Program-made: the position numbers and the translations under genes
Origin: an uncultured Pelagibacteraceae bacterium
Lineage (GTDB): Bacteria; Pseudomonadota; Alphaproteobacteria; Pelagibacterales; Pelagibacteraceae
NCBI GenBank assembly: GCA_902597515.1
Contig: CACJYB010000004.1
Span: forward strand, 1-52,033
DNA: 52,033 nt
Direction of reading: 5' to 3'
Notes under the pieces: generated by a model
What the model was told of the DNA's origin: nothing
Databases searched by the model: none
What the model saw: the letters and a program-made list of their open reading frames with translations, nothing else
Part shown: piece by piece, positions 27,792 through 35,934 of the stretch
How the letters are laid out: the number at the start of each line of letters is the position of its first letter
Numbering within the stretch: the first letter of the stretch is position 1

Positions 27792-29114
27792 CTATCTTGA
27801 TCCTACACAAACACTATCCATACACATATAGTCTTTTAATTGATCAAGTTTTTCCCTCTCAACAGACCCCTCCCAAACAGGTCGTGACTTTAAATGGTAA
27901 GATAAATTTCCTGCCTTCCATTCATCTCCCAAAACTACATTAATACTAGATTTGAATTGTTGATTCCAGGCATATTGGGTTTTGATTGCAATTTCTTTTC
28001 CAGGATAATCTGTTCTTTTATCTTCTTGTGAAATCGAAACGAATCCATACAGGATTGGAGATAAAAAGAAAAAAAAAATAAATCCAACTAAAAAACCTTT
28101 TAAATCTTTAAGATTTATTTGTTCTTTAGCCAGATAAACAAATAATGTTCCTAAAAATAAATAGAAAGGTGTCATCCACATTGTCCTAATTTTTGATCCA
28201 ATTATAAATGATGTTAAAAACATCAAAATAATTGGCAACACATTAATTGATAATAAAAAAAGTAATTTTTTGTCTCTGAAATTAATATTAAATTTTATTT
28301 TTTTAATAAGCAACCAGCTCAATAAAAAAAATGGAATTAAAATACCAATTTGTTTACTTAAAAATATTAATGGAAATTTAATATGATCAAATATGGTCCA
28401 ATTATCCATCCCAGTTCGAGCTAATCCGTAAGTAATTGTAATAAATTCATTATTATTTAACCAAATTAAATGTGGAACTAAAACTACTAAAAAAACTTCA
28501 ATAGAAATTAAATATTTAAAATCAAATTTTCTTTTTTTTTTTATGAAAATTAAATAAATAAAAAGAAAATAAATAGAAACTAGTAAATAAATAAATAGGT
28601 ATTTTGATAAAAAGCCAAAAGCTGCAAATAAACCAAGTAAAAAACAATCTAAAAATTTTATTTCTTTGCTGTTATATATTTTCCATGAATAATAAACTGT
28701 TAAAGACCAGAAAGGTAATTGACATACATTTACATTGAATTCAGGCGTGGTAAAATTATAAAAATAAATTGTTTCGATTAGAAGAACTGAAATTAAACTT
28801 AATAAATTGCTGTTAAATATATCTTTTGAAAATTTAAAAACGTAATAAAAAGAAATAATCACAAATATTTGGCTCATCAAATAATAGGCCCAATCTTGAG
28901 ATCCAAAAACTTGAAAAAAAATTTCTGGAAAAAAAGCACTCATCGGTGGGTGTTTGTTAAAACCCCAATCTAAGTTACTACCCCAAGCTAATGCTTCGAT
29001 AGTATCCAATGGTAAATTGTGATTTGTAATGGATGGAATCAGTGTCCAAAAAATTAAATGAGCTGTAACAAAAATAAAAAAAACATTATCAATATTTTTG
29101 TTATTAATAGTCAT
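27792..29114 (-). CDS. GT39-like membrane glycosyltransferase (ArnT/PMT type)
   Basis: A 440-residue polytopic protein with about ten membrane segments. The first periplasmic loop contains 'DTIEALAWGSNLDWGFNKHP', including the acidic residues and the 'HPP' segment typical of ArnT/dolichyl-phosphate-mannose-type (GT39) transferases that take sugar from a polyprenyl phosphate donor. The C-terminus has a small Cys-containing periplasmic domain (CMDSVCVGSR). It is translated next to the GT2 gene. Acceptor unknown; lipid A or another envelope glycan is possible. Confidence 0.8.
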   Translation of the reverse strand: MTINNKNIDNVFFIFVTAHLIFWTLIPSITNHNLPLDTIEALAWGSNLDWGFNKHPPMSAFFPEIFFQVFGSQDWAYYLMSQIFVIISFYYVFKFSKDIFNSNLLSLISVLLIETIYFYNFTTPEFNVNVCQLPFWSLTVYYSWKIYNSKEIKFLDCFLLGLFAAFGFLSKYLFIYLLVSIYFLFIYLIFIKKKRKFDFKYLISIEVFLVVLVPHLIWLNNNEFITITYGLARTGMDNWTIFDHIKFPLIFLSKQIGILIPFFLLSWLLIKKIKFNINFRDKKLLFLLSINVLPIILMFLTSFIIGSKIRTMWMTPFYLFLGTLFVYLAKEQINLKDLKGFLVGFIFFFFLSPILYGFVSISQEDKRTDYPGKEIAIKTQYAWNQQFKSSINVVLGDEWKAGNLSYHLKSRPVWEGSVEREKLDQLKDYMCMDSVCVGSR

Positions 29115-29143
29115 TTATAAATATTTATATCAATTAAGCTTGC

Positions 29144-29171
29144 TTGACACCCCTAATTTGCTGAATATACT
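29144..29171 (+). promoter_or_regulatory. Sigma70 promoter of dksA
   Basis: TTGACA (29144-29149) and TATACT (29166-29171) with a 16 bp spacer, followed by a GC-richer 'gcgagcg' discriminator and the dksA ATG at 29193. It is the best consensus promoter in the window. Confidence 0.8.
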
Positions 29172-29192
29172 GCGAGCGATTAAAATTGAGCT

Positions 29193-29708
29193 ATGCCAAA
29201 AACAGCTAAAGCAAAGAAAAAAGTATCAAAACCAAAAACCAAAGTTGTAAGTAAAGCAAAAGCAACTACAGCTAAAGTTGCACCAAAAGGTCCTGTAAAA
29301 ATTTCAAAAACTTATGTTCCAAAAGATACTGAAAAATATATGTGTGAAAAACATAAAGTGTATTTCAGAATTAGACTGACTGAATGGAAAAAAGAATTAA
29401 TTAAAGCTAATAATGAGGCTCTCTATAATGGTGGCATGGATGACAATAATATTTCTGCAGATATTGTTGACCAAGCTAACTCCTATATTGATAGCAATGT
29501 AGAAATGAAAGCAATCAATAGACAAATTAAATTAATTTCAGAAATTGACAAAGCTTTAAGAAGAATTAGAGAAGATACTTACGGTTATTGTTTGGATACA
29601 GCAGAGCCAATTGGATTAAAAAGATTAATGGCGAGACCTGTTGCTAAATACACTATTGCAGCACAAGAAAAGCATGAAAAAGAAGAAAAAGTTCATGCAG
29701 ATGACTAA
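29193..29708 (+). CDS. dksA: DksA-type RNA polymerase-binding regulator
   Basis: A 171-residue TraR/DksA-family protein that would bind the RNA polymerase secondary channel in the ppGpp response. The coiled-coil and C-terminal region 'EDTYGYCLDTAEPIGLKRLM' and 'ARPVAKYTIAAQEKHE' match alphaproteobacterial DksA. Only one Cys of the usual four zinc ligands of E. coli DksA remains in this region. The first 40 residues are a Lys/Ala-rich low-complexity tail (MPKTAKAKKKVSKPKTK). Two tiny membrane ORFs follow within 3 bases. Confidence 0.92.
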   Translation: MPKTAKAKKKVSKPKTKVVSKAKATTAKVAPKGPVKISKTYVPKDTEKYMCEKHKVYFRIRLTEWKKELIKANNEALYNGGMDDNNISADIVDQANSYIDSNVEMKAINRQIKLISEIDKALRRIREDTYGYCLDTAEPIGLKRLMARPVAKYTIAAQEKHEKEEKVHADD

Positions 29709-29710
29709 AA

Positions 29711-29827
29711 ATGAAAAAGAAACCATCTAAACAAAATTCAATCTCATTCCTATTTGCTAAGAAATATATTTATTTTTACTATCCTTTCTTTTGGATTGTG
29801 CTGTTGCTATATTTGTTTTTAAAATGA
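29711..29827 (+). CDS. Tiny membrane protein (38 aa) after dksA
   Basis: ATG at 29711 encodes 38 residues: a basic, polar start (MKKKPSKQNSIS) and one hydrophobic aromatic helix (YFYYPFFWIVLLLYLFL). It begins 2 bases after the dksA stop, so it is read on the same transcript, and its TGA overlaps the next ATG as ATGA. No family is recognised. Single-span topology with N-in is suggested by the positive N-terminus. Confidence 0.55.
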   Translation: MKKKPSKQNSISFLFAKKYIYFYYPFFWIVLLLYLFLK

Positions 29828-29919
29828 ATAAAAAATTAGTTTTAATAATTATAATTATTGTTGCTATTGAATTTTCAGGTTATGGAATTCTTAGTACTCT
29901 TTATAGATTATTTGGGTAA
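29824..29919 (+). CDS. Tiny membrane protein (31 aa) overlapping the previous ORF
   Basis: ATG at 29824 overlaps the upstream stop by four bases (ATGA) and encodes 31 residues: MNKKLVLIIIIIVAIEFSGY followed by GILSTLYRLFG. It is a single hydrophobic helix that may be a signal anchor. The coupled start and its place directly after the 38-residue ORF argue that it is real, but its size leaves doubt. It ends 5 bases before the convergent GST stop. Confidence 0.45.
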   Translation: MNKKLVLIIIIIVAIEFSGYGILSTLYRLFG

Positions 29920-29923
29920 ATTT

Positions 29924-30550
29924 TTAGAGTTTAGGAATTTTAGCGTTCTTATCCATAAAACTATAACCTCTAACCACTGCTTCTCGCTCAGAAATCTCTA
30001 AATACCATCTGGATAGATTTTTGTAATTTTTTAAACCTATATCGTGCCATTCATGTCTTGCCATCCATGGCCATGTTGCAATATCTGCAATTGTATAATC
30101 AGATCCTGCTAGGAATTTAGATTCTTTTAATCTTGTATCTAATTCTCCATAAATTCTTTTGGTAATTTTAAAATATCTTTCTTCCCCAAATTCACTTTTA
30201 CCTGGATTATAATGATGAAACTGATGATGTTGACCAATCATTGGGCCTACTGTTCCCATTTGAGCCATCAACCATTGATTAATAACTAATCTATCTTTTT
30301 CATCATAAAGTTTTCCACTTTTGTCTGCTAAATACATTAAAATTGCACCAGATTCGAAAATACTTTTATTATTTTCATGATCAATGATCACAGGAATTTT
30401 TCCAAAAGGACTAATTTTTAAATATTCTGGTTTAAATTGTTCATCTTTACCTAAATCAACTTTAGTTACCTTATAATCGTAACCAATTTCTTCAAGCATG
30501 ATACTAATCTTCCATCCATTAGGAGTATTGGCGGAAAAGAGTTCTATCAT
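29924..30550 (-). CDS. Glutathione S-transferase (YfcG/YghU-like)
   Basis: This 208-residue two-domain GST has the thioredoxin-fold start 'MIELFSANTPNGWKISIMLE', the cis-Pro 'PFGKIPVI' and 'ESGAILMYLADKSG' for glutathione binding, then an all-helical domain with 'LAGSDYTIADIATWPW'. The TPNGWK region is typical of the nu-class YfcG/YghU disulfide reductases. It overlaps the reductase gene upstream by 4 bases, so it is in the ferredoxin operon. Substrate unknown. Confidence 0.88.
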   Translation of the reverse strand: MIELFSANTPNGWKISIMLEEIGYDYKVTKVDLGKDEQFKPEYLKISPFGKIPVIIDHENNKSIFESGAILMYLADKSGKLYDEKDRLVINQWLMAQMGTVGPMIGQHHQFHHYNPGKSEFGEERYFKITKRIYGELDTRLKESKFLAGSDYTIADIATWPWMARHEWHDIGLKNYKNLSRWYLEISEREAVVRGYSFMDKNAKIPKL

Positions 30551-31563
30551 TTTTTAATTCCTAGTCTCTCTTGTGCAGCTTTAGACGTTGTTGTGAATTC
30601 AAATCTTAATTTTTCATCTGGTTTTGCATATTTAAAACAACCTCGGGCAGCCAATGCACCTTCATGAAACCCTGAAAGAATTAATTTTAATTTGCCTGGG
30701 TAAGAACAAATATCACCAATTGCAAATATTCCACTAACATTGGTTTCAAAATTTTCAGTATTAACTTCAACAGTTTTTTTATTAATATTTAATCCCCAGT
30801 CTAAAATAGGGCCTAGTTGCATGATTAATCCAAAAAAACCTAATACATAATCAGATTTAATTTCCTTAATTTCTCCGTCATCATGTTTTACCTTAACAGT
30901 TTCGATTTGTTTATCTCCACTTACAGAAACCATTTGATATTTTGTAAATAAATTTAATTTTCCTTGATCATTAAGATCTTTTACTTTTTTAACGCTGGAC
31001 TCTGCTCCACTAAATCCATCTCTTCTATGAATTAAATTTACTTTAGAGGTGTTTGATAATTCTATAGCCCAATCTAAAGCTGAGTCCCCTCCACCAAAAA
31101 TTGAAATAGTTTTATCTTTAAATATTGATTTATCTTTAATTGAATAAAATAAAGAATTACCCTCAAATTTTTCACATTCTTTTACTGAAAATTTTCTAGG
31201 CTCAAAAGAACCAACACCACCAGCTATTACAATTGCTGCAACATCAAACTCTTCTCCATCAGAAGTTTTAACATGCCATCTCTTTTGATTTTTTTTTAGC
31301 TCTTCTACTCTTTCATTTAAATGAAATTTTACATTAAAAGGTTTAATTTGTTTAAGAAGATTATTAGTTAGCTCTTCCCCAGTGCATTCTGGTACGGCTG
31401 GTATATCGTAAATGGGTTTATCAGGATAAAGCTCGATACATTGACCGCCTGCTTTATCAAGATTGTCAACTATCTCACAACTCAATCCTATAATTCCAAG
31501 TTGATGAGCACAAAATAGTCCTGTTGGCCCTGCCCCAATAATTAATACATCTGTTTTATTCAT
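30547..31563 (-). CDS. Ferredoxin-NADP+ reductase, thioredoxin-reductase-like type
   Basis: A 338-residue FAD/NAD(P)H protein. The FAD Rossmann motif is GAGPTG at 10-15, the NADP motif GGGDSA lies mid-chain, and the second FAD motif 'GIFAIGDICSYPGKLKLI' is near the end. The redox-active CxxC of thioredoxin reductase is missing, which, with the ferredoxin gene adjacent, fits the YumC-like ferredoxin-NADP+ reductase class. The ferredoxin stop abuts its start. It would pass electrons between NADPH and that ferredoxin. Confidence 0.88.
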   Translation of the reverse strand: MNKTDVLIIGAGPTGLFCAHQLGIIGLSCEIVDNLDKAGGQCIELYPDKPIYDIPAVPECTGEELTNNLLKQIKPFNVKFHLNERVEELKKNQKRWHVKTSDGEEFDVAAIVIAGGVGSFEPRKFSVKECEKFEGNSLFYSIKDKSIFKDKTISIFGGGDSALDWAIELSNTSKVNLIHRRDGFSGAESSVKKVKDLNDQGKLNLFTKYQMVSVSGDKQIETVKVKHDDGEIKEIKSDYVLGFFGLIMQLGPILDWGLNINKKTVEVNTENFETNVSGIFAIGDICSYPGKLKLILSGFHEGALAARGCFKYAKPDEKLRFEFTTTSKAAQERLGIKK

Positions 31564-31884
31564 TTAACCTTGCTTTGATGGAATATTCACTTCTAATCCA
31601 TCTAACTCATCTGAAACTATTAACTGACAACTTAGTCTACTATTATTTTTTGGTTCAAAAGCCATATCAAGCATATCCTCTTCGCCATCCTCTTTATCTG
31701 GAAGCTTATCCAACCAGTCTTCTTTGACATAAACATGGCATGTAGCACAAGCCATTCCTCCACCACAATCTGCATCAATGCCCGGAATATCATTTTGAAT
31801 TGCGCCTTCCATTACAGTTAATCCTTTTTGAACATCAACTGTATGAATTTTATTATCGTGTGTGTGGTAAGTAATTTTTGCCAT
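31564..31884 (-). CDS. [2Fe-2S] ferredoxin (adrenodoxin/putidaredoxin type)
   Basis: A 106-residue ferredoxin. Cluster ligands follow the C-x5-C-x2-C pattern in '[17 protein letters not shown]', with the fourth in RLSCQLIV, as in adrenodoxin-type ferredoxins that serve oxygenases. It lies immediately upstream of the reductase gene and downstream of a di-iron desaturase gene, an arrangement suggesting it donates electrons to that membrane enzyme; that partnership is inferred. Confidence 0.93.
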   Translation of the reverse strand: MAKITYHTHDNKIHTVDVQKGLTVMEGAIQNDIPGIDADCGGGMACATCHVYVKEDWLDKLPDKEDGEEDMLDMAFEPKNNSRLSCQLIVSDELDGLEVNIPSKQG

Positions 31885-31890
31885 GCGTTA

Positions 31891-31918
31891 TATATAGTTT
31901 CTTATCTAAATTGAACAA
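31891..31918 (-). promoter_or_regulatory. Candidate ferredoxin operon promoter
   Basis: The minus strand has TTGTTC (31913-31918) and TATATA (31891-31896) with a 16 bp spacer. The predicted transcript start is within a few bases of the ferredoxin ATG at 31884, implying a very short leader. Weak evidence by itself. Confidence 0.4.
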
Positions 31919-31945
31919 GTAAGTAAAATCATACTTAGTATATTT

Positions 31946-32947
31946 TTATATATTTTGAGCGTGAGGTAGCTCTTTTTTTATAAAATAGCTTGTATCCTCT
32001 TTTTGTTTCATTAACGCAGGAATAATTTCTTTATAAGCGTCAATTAAACCATCATTTGGCTTTGGTAATTGGTCTTTTATGTGTTGATGCAGCTTATCAA
32101 GATTATATGAAGGAACTGTTGGAAACATATGATGAGTTAAATGATATTCCATTTTCCAGTATAAAAAACTTAGTATTGGATTTAAATACATTTCACGTGA
32201 TGTAACTCTATGATCTTTAATGTTCCTTGCAAGTCCAGCATGTTGAGTGAATGCAACAAGTTTGTGTAAAGTTTTTCCATAAAATTGCGGTAACACAAAA
32301 TATAATAAGGGCATCCAAGATGAAACTAGTATAGACCATAAGATAATTAAAAGCCAAATAGCAACATATATTCTTGAAATTAAAATTGCCTTTACTTGTG
32401 CATTTTCTGGGATGCTATCTTGCATAACTTTAGTTTTATTTCCTAAAGCATGTTGAATAATTTCAAATGAAATATGTTTCTTAAAGAAAACTAAATCTAA
32501 AAATGGAATTATATTTATAATTAAGCGCTTAGGTGTTTCTTTTAAATCATTTCCGTATTCAATTTCATGATCAAATGGATTTTCTGTTGAATAAGTATTT
32601 CCATGATGCACAAAGTGTGTATATCTCCATCTAGTTGGTTCAAAGTTTGCCATGTAAGAGGAGATATAATAAAAAAGTTCGTTTAAAAATTTTGATTGAA
32701 ATGCAGTTTTATGTCCAGTCTCATGCCATAATGGATTAGAGAAGGAATAAATATTTCCGTAAACTAAAAACCAAAATACCGACCACCATGTACCCCAGGT
32801 TTGATATGCAAAAATTCCAGTTATCAATAATAGTCCAAAAAAAACTGAAACGTGTTGAAGTCCTTTTAAATCTGATTTCTTAGAAAGCTCTTTAAGGACT
32901 TCTTTATCAACTTGGCATTTGTGCCATTTTTCTAATTTAACATCCAT
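31946..32947 (-). CDS. Membrane fatty acid desaturase / di-iron hydroxylase family
   Basis: A di-iron membrane enzyme with the three histidine clusters of the desaturase/alkane-hydroxylase superfamily: HETGHKT, 'HFVHHGNT' and HLTHH, plus 'HAGLARNIKDHR' as an extra His region. I place the start at the ATG at 32947 (333 residues, MDVKLEKWHK). A longer frame from 33013 would begin inside the proteorhodopsin terminator. It probably desaturates or hydroxylates a lipid or carotenoid using electrons from the ferredoxin encoded 61 bases downstream. The substrate is not readable. Confidence 0.85.
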   Translation of the reverse strand: MDVKLEKWHKCQVDKEVLKELSKKSDLKGLQHVSVFFGLLLITGIFAYQTWGTWWSVFWFLVYGNIYSFSNPLWHETGHKTAFQSKFLNELFYYISSYMANFEPTRWRYTHFVHHGNTYSTENPFDHEIEYGNDLKETPKRLIINIIPFLDLVFFKKHISFEIIQHALGNKTKVMQDSIPENAQVKAILISRIYVAIWLLIILWSILVSSWMPLLYFVLPQFYGKTLHKLVAFTQHAGLARNIKDHRVTSREMYLNPILSFLYWKMEYHLTHHMFPTVPSYNLDKLHQHIKDQLPKPNDGLIDAYKEIIPALMKQKEDTSYFIKKELPHAQNI

Positions 32948-32991
32948 AGATAAATAATATGTATAGTTATTATACATAATTTTAATGAAGG

Positions 32992-33028
32992 TAAAAAAAA
33001 AGGGCAAGTACAAAATTGTACCTGCCCT
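32992..33028 (-). terminator. Rho-independent terminator of proteorhodopsin
   Basis: AGGGCA (33001-33006) and GTACAA (33008-33013) pair with TTGTAC (33016-33021) and TGCCCT (33023-33028), a 12 bp stem with one A-C mismatch and a 2-base loop. On the minus strand it is followed by eight Ts (complement of 32993-33000). It separates the proteorhodopsin transcript from the desaturase gene and argues against the longer desaturase start. Confidence 0.9.
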
Positions 33029-33048
33029 TAATTTAAATTTTAGCTAAA

Positions 33049-33822
33049 TTACTTAGCTCTTCTTCCGCTTGAACTAGTTGCAGCAGCCCAGATTACTAGA
33101 CCAAATGCAATTTTGTTAATGAAGTCAGCTAAGTTGTAAACGACGTTAAGTGAGTCAGCGTCTACACCACCAGTTAAGTAACCAAATACATAACCTAATG
33201 GGTAAATTGCCCAACCTACTGTAACGATCATTCTCATTGCTCCGAATGCAGTTACAAGAGCTTTGTTACCACTCTTCTGTGCAGCTTTACCAGCTTCACC
33301 TGAGAATACTTCATAAAGAATGTATACCCAACCTGCCATTCCGATGATGAAACCTAGTGTAGCATTAATGTATCCTGCTTCACCTAAGTATCCACCGATT
33401 AGCATCACTAATGAACCAATTAACAATCTCCAGAACATTCCAGAGTTTGCTTTGCCAATAGCTGCTAGAATTAAATAGAATTCTACCATCTGTAATGGCA
33501 CAGTGATTAACCAGTCAATGTATCTGTAAACAGTTGGCGAGTCTCCAGTAGCAACCCATACTTCTCTCATGTACATGTAGTGTATGAATGCAATACCAGT
33601 TACTAGACCAGCAACAATAACTGATGTTCTCCAGCCTGATGCGACATTGCCCGCTTCCATGAAAAAGAAAGCAGTAGCTGCTAACATTCCCATAGAGATA
33701 ACCCAGAATGAAATTCCTACGAAGTCATCTTGCATCAACATCGTTGCGTCTGCTGCAATAGCTATACCTGAAAATCCAATCAGTGCCATAGCTGCTAAAG
33801 CAAACAGTTTAAGTTTTTTCAT
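33049..33822 (-). CDS. Proteorhodopsin, blue-absorbing type
   Basis: A 257-residue seven-helix retinal proton pump with a cleavable-looking N-terminal signal (MKKLKLFALAAMALIGFSGI). Offset by six from the GPR numbering, the key residues are His81 (H75), the proton acceptor Asp103 (D97), donor Glu114 (E108), Schiff-base Lys237 (K231) and the tuning site Gln111 (position 105). Gln there predicts blue absorption. Phe158 (F152 position) would close the fenestration used by carotenoid antennas. A GAGGGAG ribosome site at 33829-33835 precedes the ATG. No retinal synthesis genes are nearby. Confidence 0.98.
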   Translation of the reverse strand: MKKLKLFALAAMALIGFSGIAIAADATMLMQDDFVGISFWVISMGMLAATAFFFMEAGNVASGWRTSVIVAGLVTGIAFIHYMYMREVWVATGDSPTVYRYIDWLITVPLQMVEFYLILAAIGKANSGMFWRLLIGSLVMLIGGYLGEAGYINATLGFIIGMAGWVYILYEVFSGEAGKAAQKSGNKALVTAFGAMRMIVTVGWAIYPLGYVFGYLTGGVDADSLNVVYNLADFINKIAFGLVIWAAATSSSGRRAK

Positions 33823-33852
33823 AAAAAACTCCCTCTTCGTTAGTTTTTATTT

Positions 33853-33886
33853 TAGTTTATATAAACTAGACTTAAGTTACCTTAAG
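33853..33886. promoter_or_regulatory. Two palindromes in the proteorhodopsin upstream region
   Basis: TAGTTTATATAAACTA (33853-33868) is a perfect 16 bp palindrome; CTTAAG-TTAC-CTTAAG (33871-33886) is a second inverted repeat directly next to it. Both lie 31-64 bases upstream of the proteorhodopsin start, where its promoter and leader should be. TATATA inside the first could serve as a -10. A regulator site or mRNA hairpin is possible. Confidence 0.4.
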
Positions 33887-34032
33887 CCAATTTCGTGGTT
33901 AAATAGCAAATTAAAATAGTTTTATGAAGACTTAATTGTCACTAATAAGCATTGATTTTACTGAATTTTTAAAATTAAATACAATTTATAAGTTAAAAAC
34001 CAAAAAAAATAAGGAATTCGAATCAAATCTTT

Positions 34033-35934
34033 ATGTCTTCTAAGTTTAATGAAATTTATGAAAATTCTATAAAAAGTCCTGAAAAATTTTGGCAGGAAGC
34101 TTCAGAAGATATCTTTTGGTTTAAGAAACCAAACAAAATTTTAAACAAATCGAACCCTCCATTCTATAAATGGTTTGAAGATGGGGTCACAAATACTTGT
34201 TATAATGCATTGGACATTCATATTGATCAAGGAAGAGGACAAAAAACTGCATTAATCTACGATAGTCCTATTACAGCCAACAAAAGTCAGTTCACTTATG
34301 AGGAATTAAGATCGAAGGTCTCTAAATTTGCAGGGGCATTGAAAGCTCAAGGTGCTAATAAAGGTGACCGAGTGATTATCTACATGCCAATGATCCCTGA
34401 AGCAGTAGTTGCAATGCTAGCTTGTGCGAGAATTGGAGCAATTCACTCAGTAGTTTTTGGTGGATTTGCATCAAATGAGCTAGCAAGCAGAATAGATGAC
34501 AGTAAAGCAAAGTTATTAGTGACTGCTTCATGTGGTTTTGAGCCAGGAAGAACTGTTGAGTACAAACCACTTGTTGATGAAGCTATTAAAATAGCGGATC
34601 ACAAAATTGAAAAGATGATTTTATTCCAAAGACCTGGTCACGAGGTTAAATTAAATGCTCCAACAGAGGTCAGCTGGGAGGAAGTAGTTTCAAATGCTAA
34701 GGATGCTGACTGTGTTGAAATGAGCTCAAATGAGTTTGCATACATTTTATATACATCAGGCACAACAGGAACCCCGAAAGGTATTGTAAGAGACATCGGG
34801 GGTCACATTGTTGCTCTTAAATGGACCATGAAAAATATTTATAATATTGATGCAGATGATATTTGGTGGTCAGCTAGTGATATTGGTTGGATTGTTGGAC
34901 ACTCTTATATTGTCTATGCTCCATTATTCAAAGGATGCACTACAGTTTTGTTTGAAGGAAAACCGGTAGGAACTCCAGATGCAGGAGCCTTTTGGAAAAT
35001 AATCTCAGATTATAAAGTAAAATCTCTTTTTACAGCTCCAACAGCTTTTAGAGCAATCAAAAAAGAGGATCCCGAAGGTAAATTTTTCTCTAAGTATGAT
35101 CTGAGCAGTTTTGAAAGTTTATTTCTGGCAGGAGAAAGAGCTGACCCTGATACAATTAAATGGGCTGAGAATTTACTTAAGGTTCCAGTGATAGATCATT
35201 GGTGGCAAACAGAGACTAGTTGGGCAATAAGCTCAAACTGTACTGGTATTGAAATGATGGAAACAAAATATGGTTCAGCCTGTAAAGCTGTCCCTGGATA
35301 TGATGTCAAAATCATTAAGCCAGATCAATCTTTAGCAAAACCTAATGAAATGGGAGACATTGTAGTAAAGCTTCCCTTGCCTCCAGGAACATTTCCAACA
35401 TTATGGAATGCAGATCAAAGATATAAGGAAAACTATATGTCAAATTATGAAGGCTATTATCAAACATATGATGCAGGTCACATCGACGATGATGGTTATA
35501 TTTGGATCATGTCTAGAACGGATGATATTATAAATGTAGCAGGTCATAGATTATCAACCGGAGCAATTGAAGAAGTTTTGTCAGAACATCAATCTGTTGC
35601 TGAATGTGCGGTACTTGGAATAGCAGATAAGTTAAAAGGTCAATTACCTATTGGTTTAGTAGTTTTAAAATCTGGTGTTGATAAAGATAATGAAACTATA
35701 TCTAAAGAATGTGTACAAATGGTCAGAGATAAAATAGGGCCAGTTGCTGCATTTAAAGTAGTGATTGTGATTAAAAGATTACCAAAAACAAGATCTGGAA
35801 AAATTTTAAGAGGGACTATAAGAAAAATTGCAGATAGTGTTGATTATAAAGTACCACCAACAATTGATGATCCTGCAATTTTAACAGAAATAAAAGAAGA
35901 TTTGATTAATCACAAAATCTTAAACAATGGTTAA
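34033..35934 (+). CDS. prpE: Propionate/acetate-CoA ligase (PrpE-like)
   Basis: A 633-residue AMP-forming acyl-CoA synthetase. The P-loop core is 'YTSGTTGTPKGI', the gate region 'IDHWWQTETSWAI' and the acylation-site Lys is in 'KTRSGKILRGTI' near the C-terminus. 'TASCGFEPGRTVEYKPLVDE' is typical of PrpE/ACSS3 rather than Acs, so propionate or another short acid is the likely substrate. It is divergent from proteorhodopsin across a 210-base gap, and overlaps the SMR transporter gene by 8 bases. Confidence 0.88.
   Translation: MSSKFNEIYENSIKSPEKFWQEASEDIFWFKKPNKILNKSNPPFYKWFEDGVTNTCYNALDIHIDQGRGQKTALIYDSPITANKSQFTYEELRSKVSKFAGALKAQGANKGDRVIIYMPMIPEAVVAMLACARIGAIHSVVFGGFASNELASRIDDSKAKLLVTASCGFEPGRTVEYKPLVDEAIKIADHKIEKMILFQRPGHEVKLNAPTEVSWEEVVSNAKDADCVEMSSNEFAYILYTSGTTGTPKGIVRDIGGHIVALKWTMKNIYNIDADDIWWSASDIGWIVGHSYIVYAPLFKGCTTVLFEGKPVGTPDAGAFWKIISDYKVKSLFTAPTAFRAIKKEDPEGKFFSKYDLSSFESLFLAGERADPDTIKWAENLLKVPVIDHWWQTETSWAISSNCTGIEMMETKYGSACKAVPGYDVKIIKPDQSLAKPNEMGDIVVKLPLPPGTFPTLWNADQRYKENYMSNYEGYYQTYDAGHIDDDGYIWIMSRTDDIINVAGHRLSTGAIEEVLSEHQSVAECAVLGIADKLKGQLPIGLVVLKSGVDKDNETISKECVQMVRDKIGPVAAFKVVIVIKRLPKTRSGKILRGTIRKIADSVDYKVPPTIDDPAILTEIKEDLINHKILNNG

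Noticed and set aside
30547-31563. Thioredoxin reductase annotation for the flavoprotein.
   Set aside because: No redox-active CxxC is present in the NADP domain, and a ferredoxin gene is adjacent, so the ferredoxin-NADP reductase class fits better.
32948-33013. Longer N-terminus for the desaturase starting at 33013.
   Set aside because: The extra 22 residues would be encoded within and just after the proteorhodopsin terminator hairpin and T tract. The downstream ATG at 32947 begins a normal family N-terminus.
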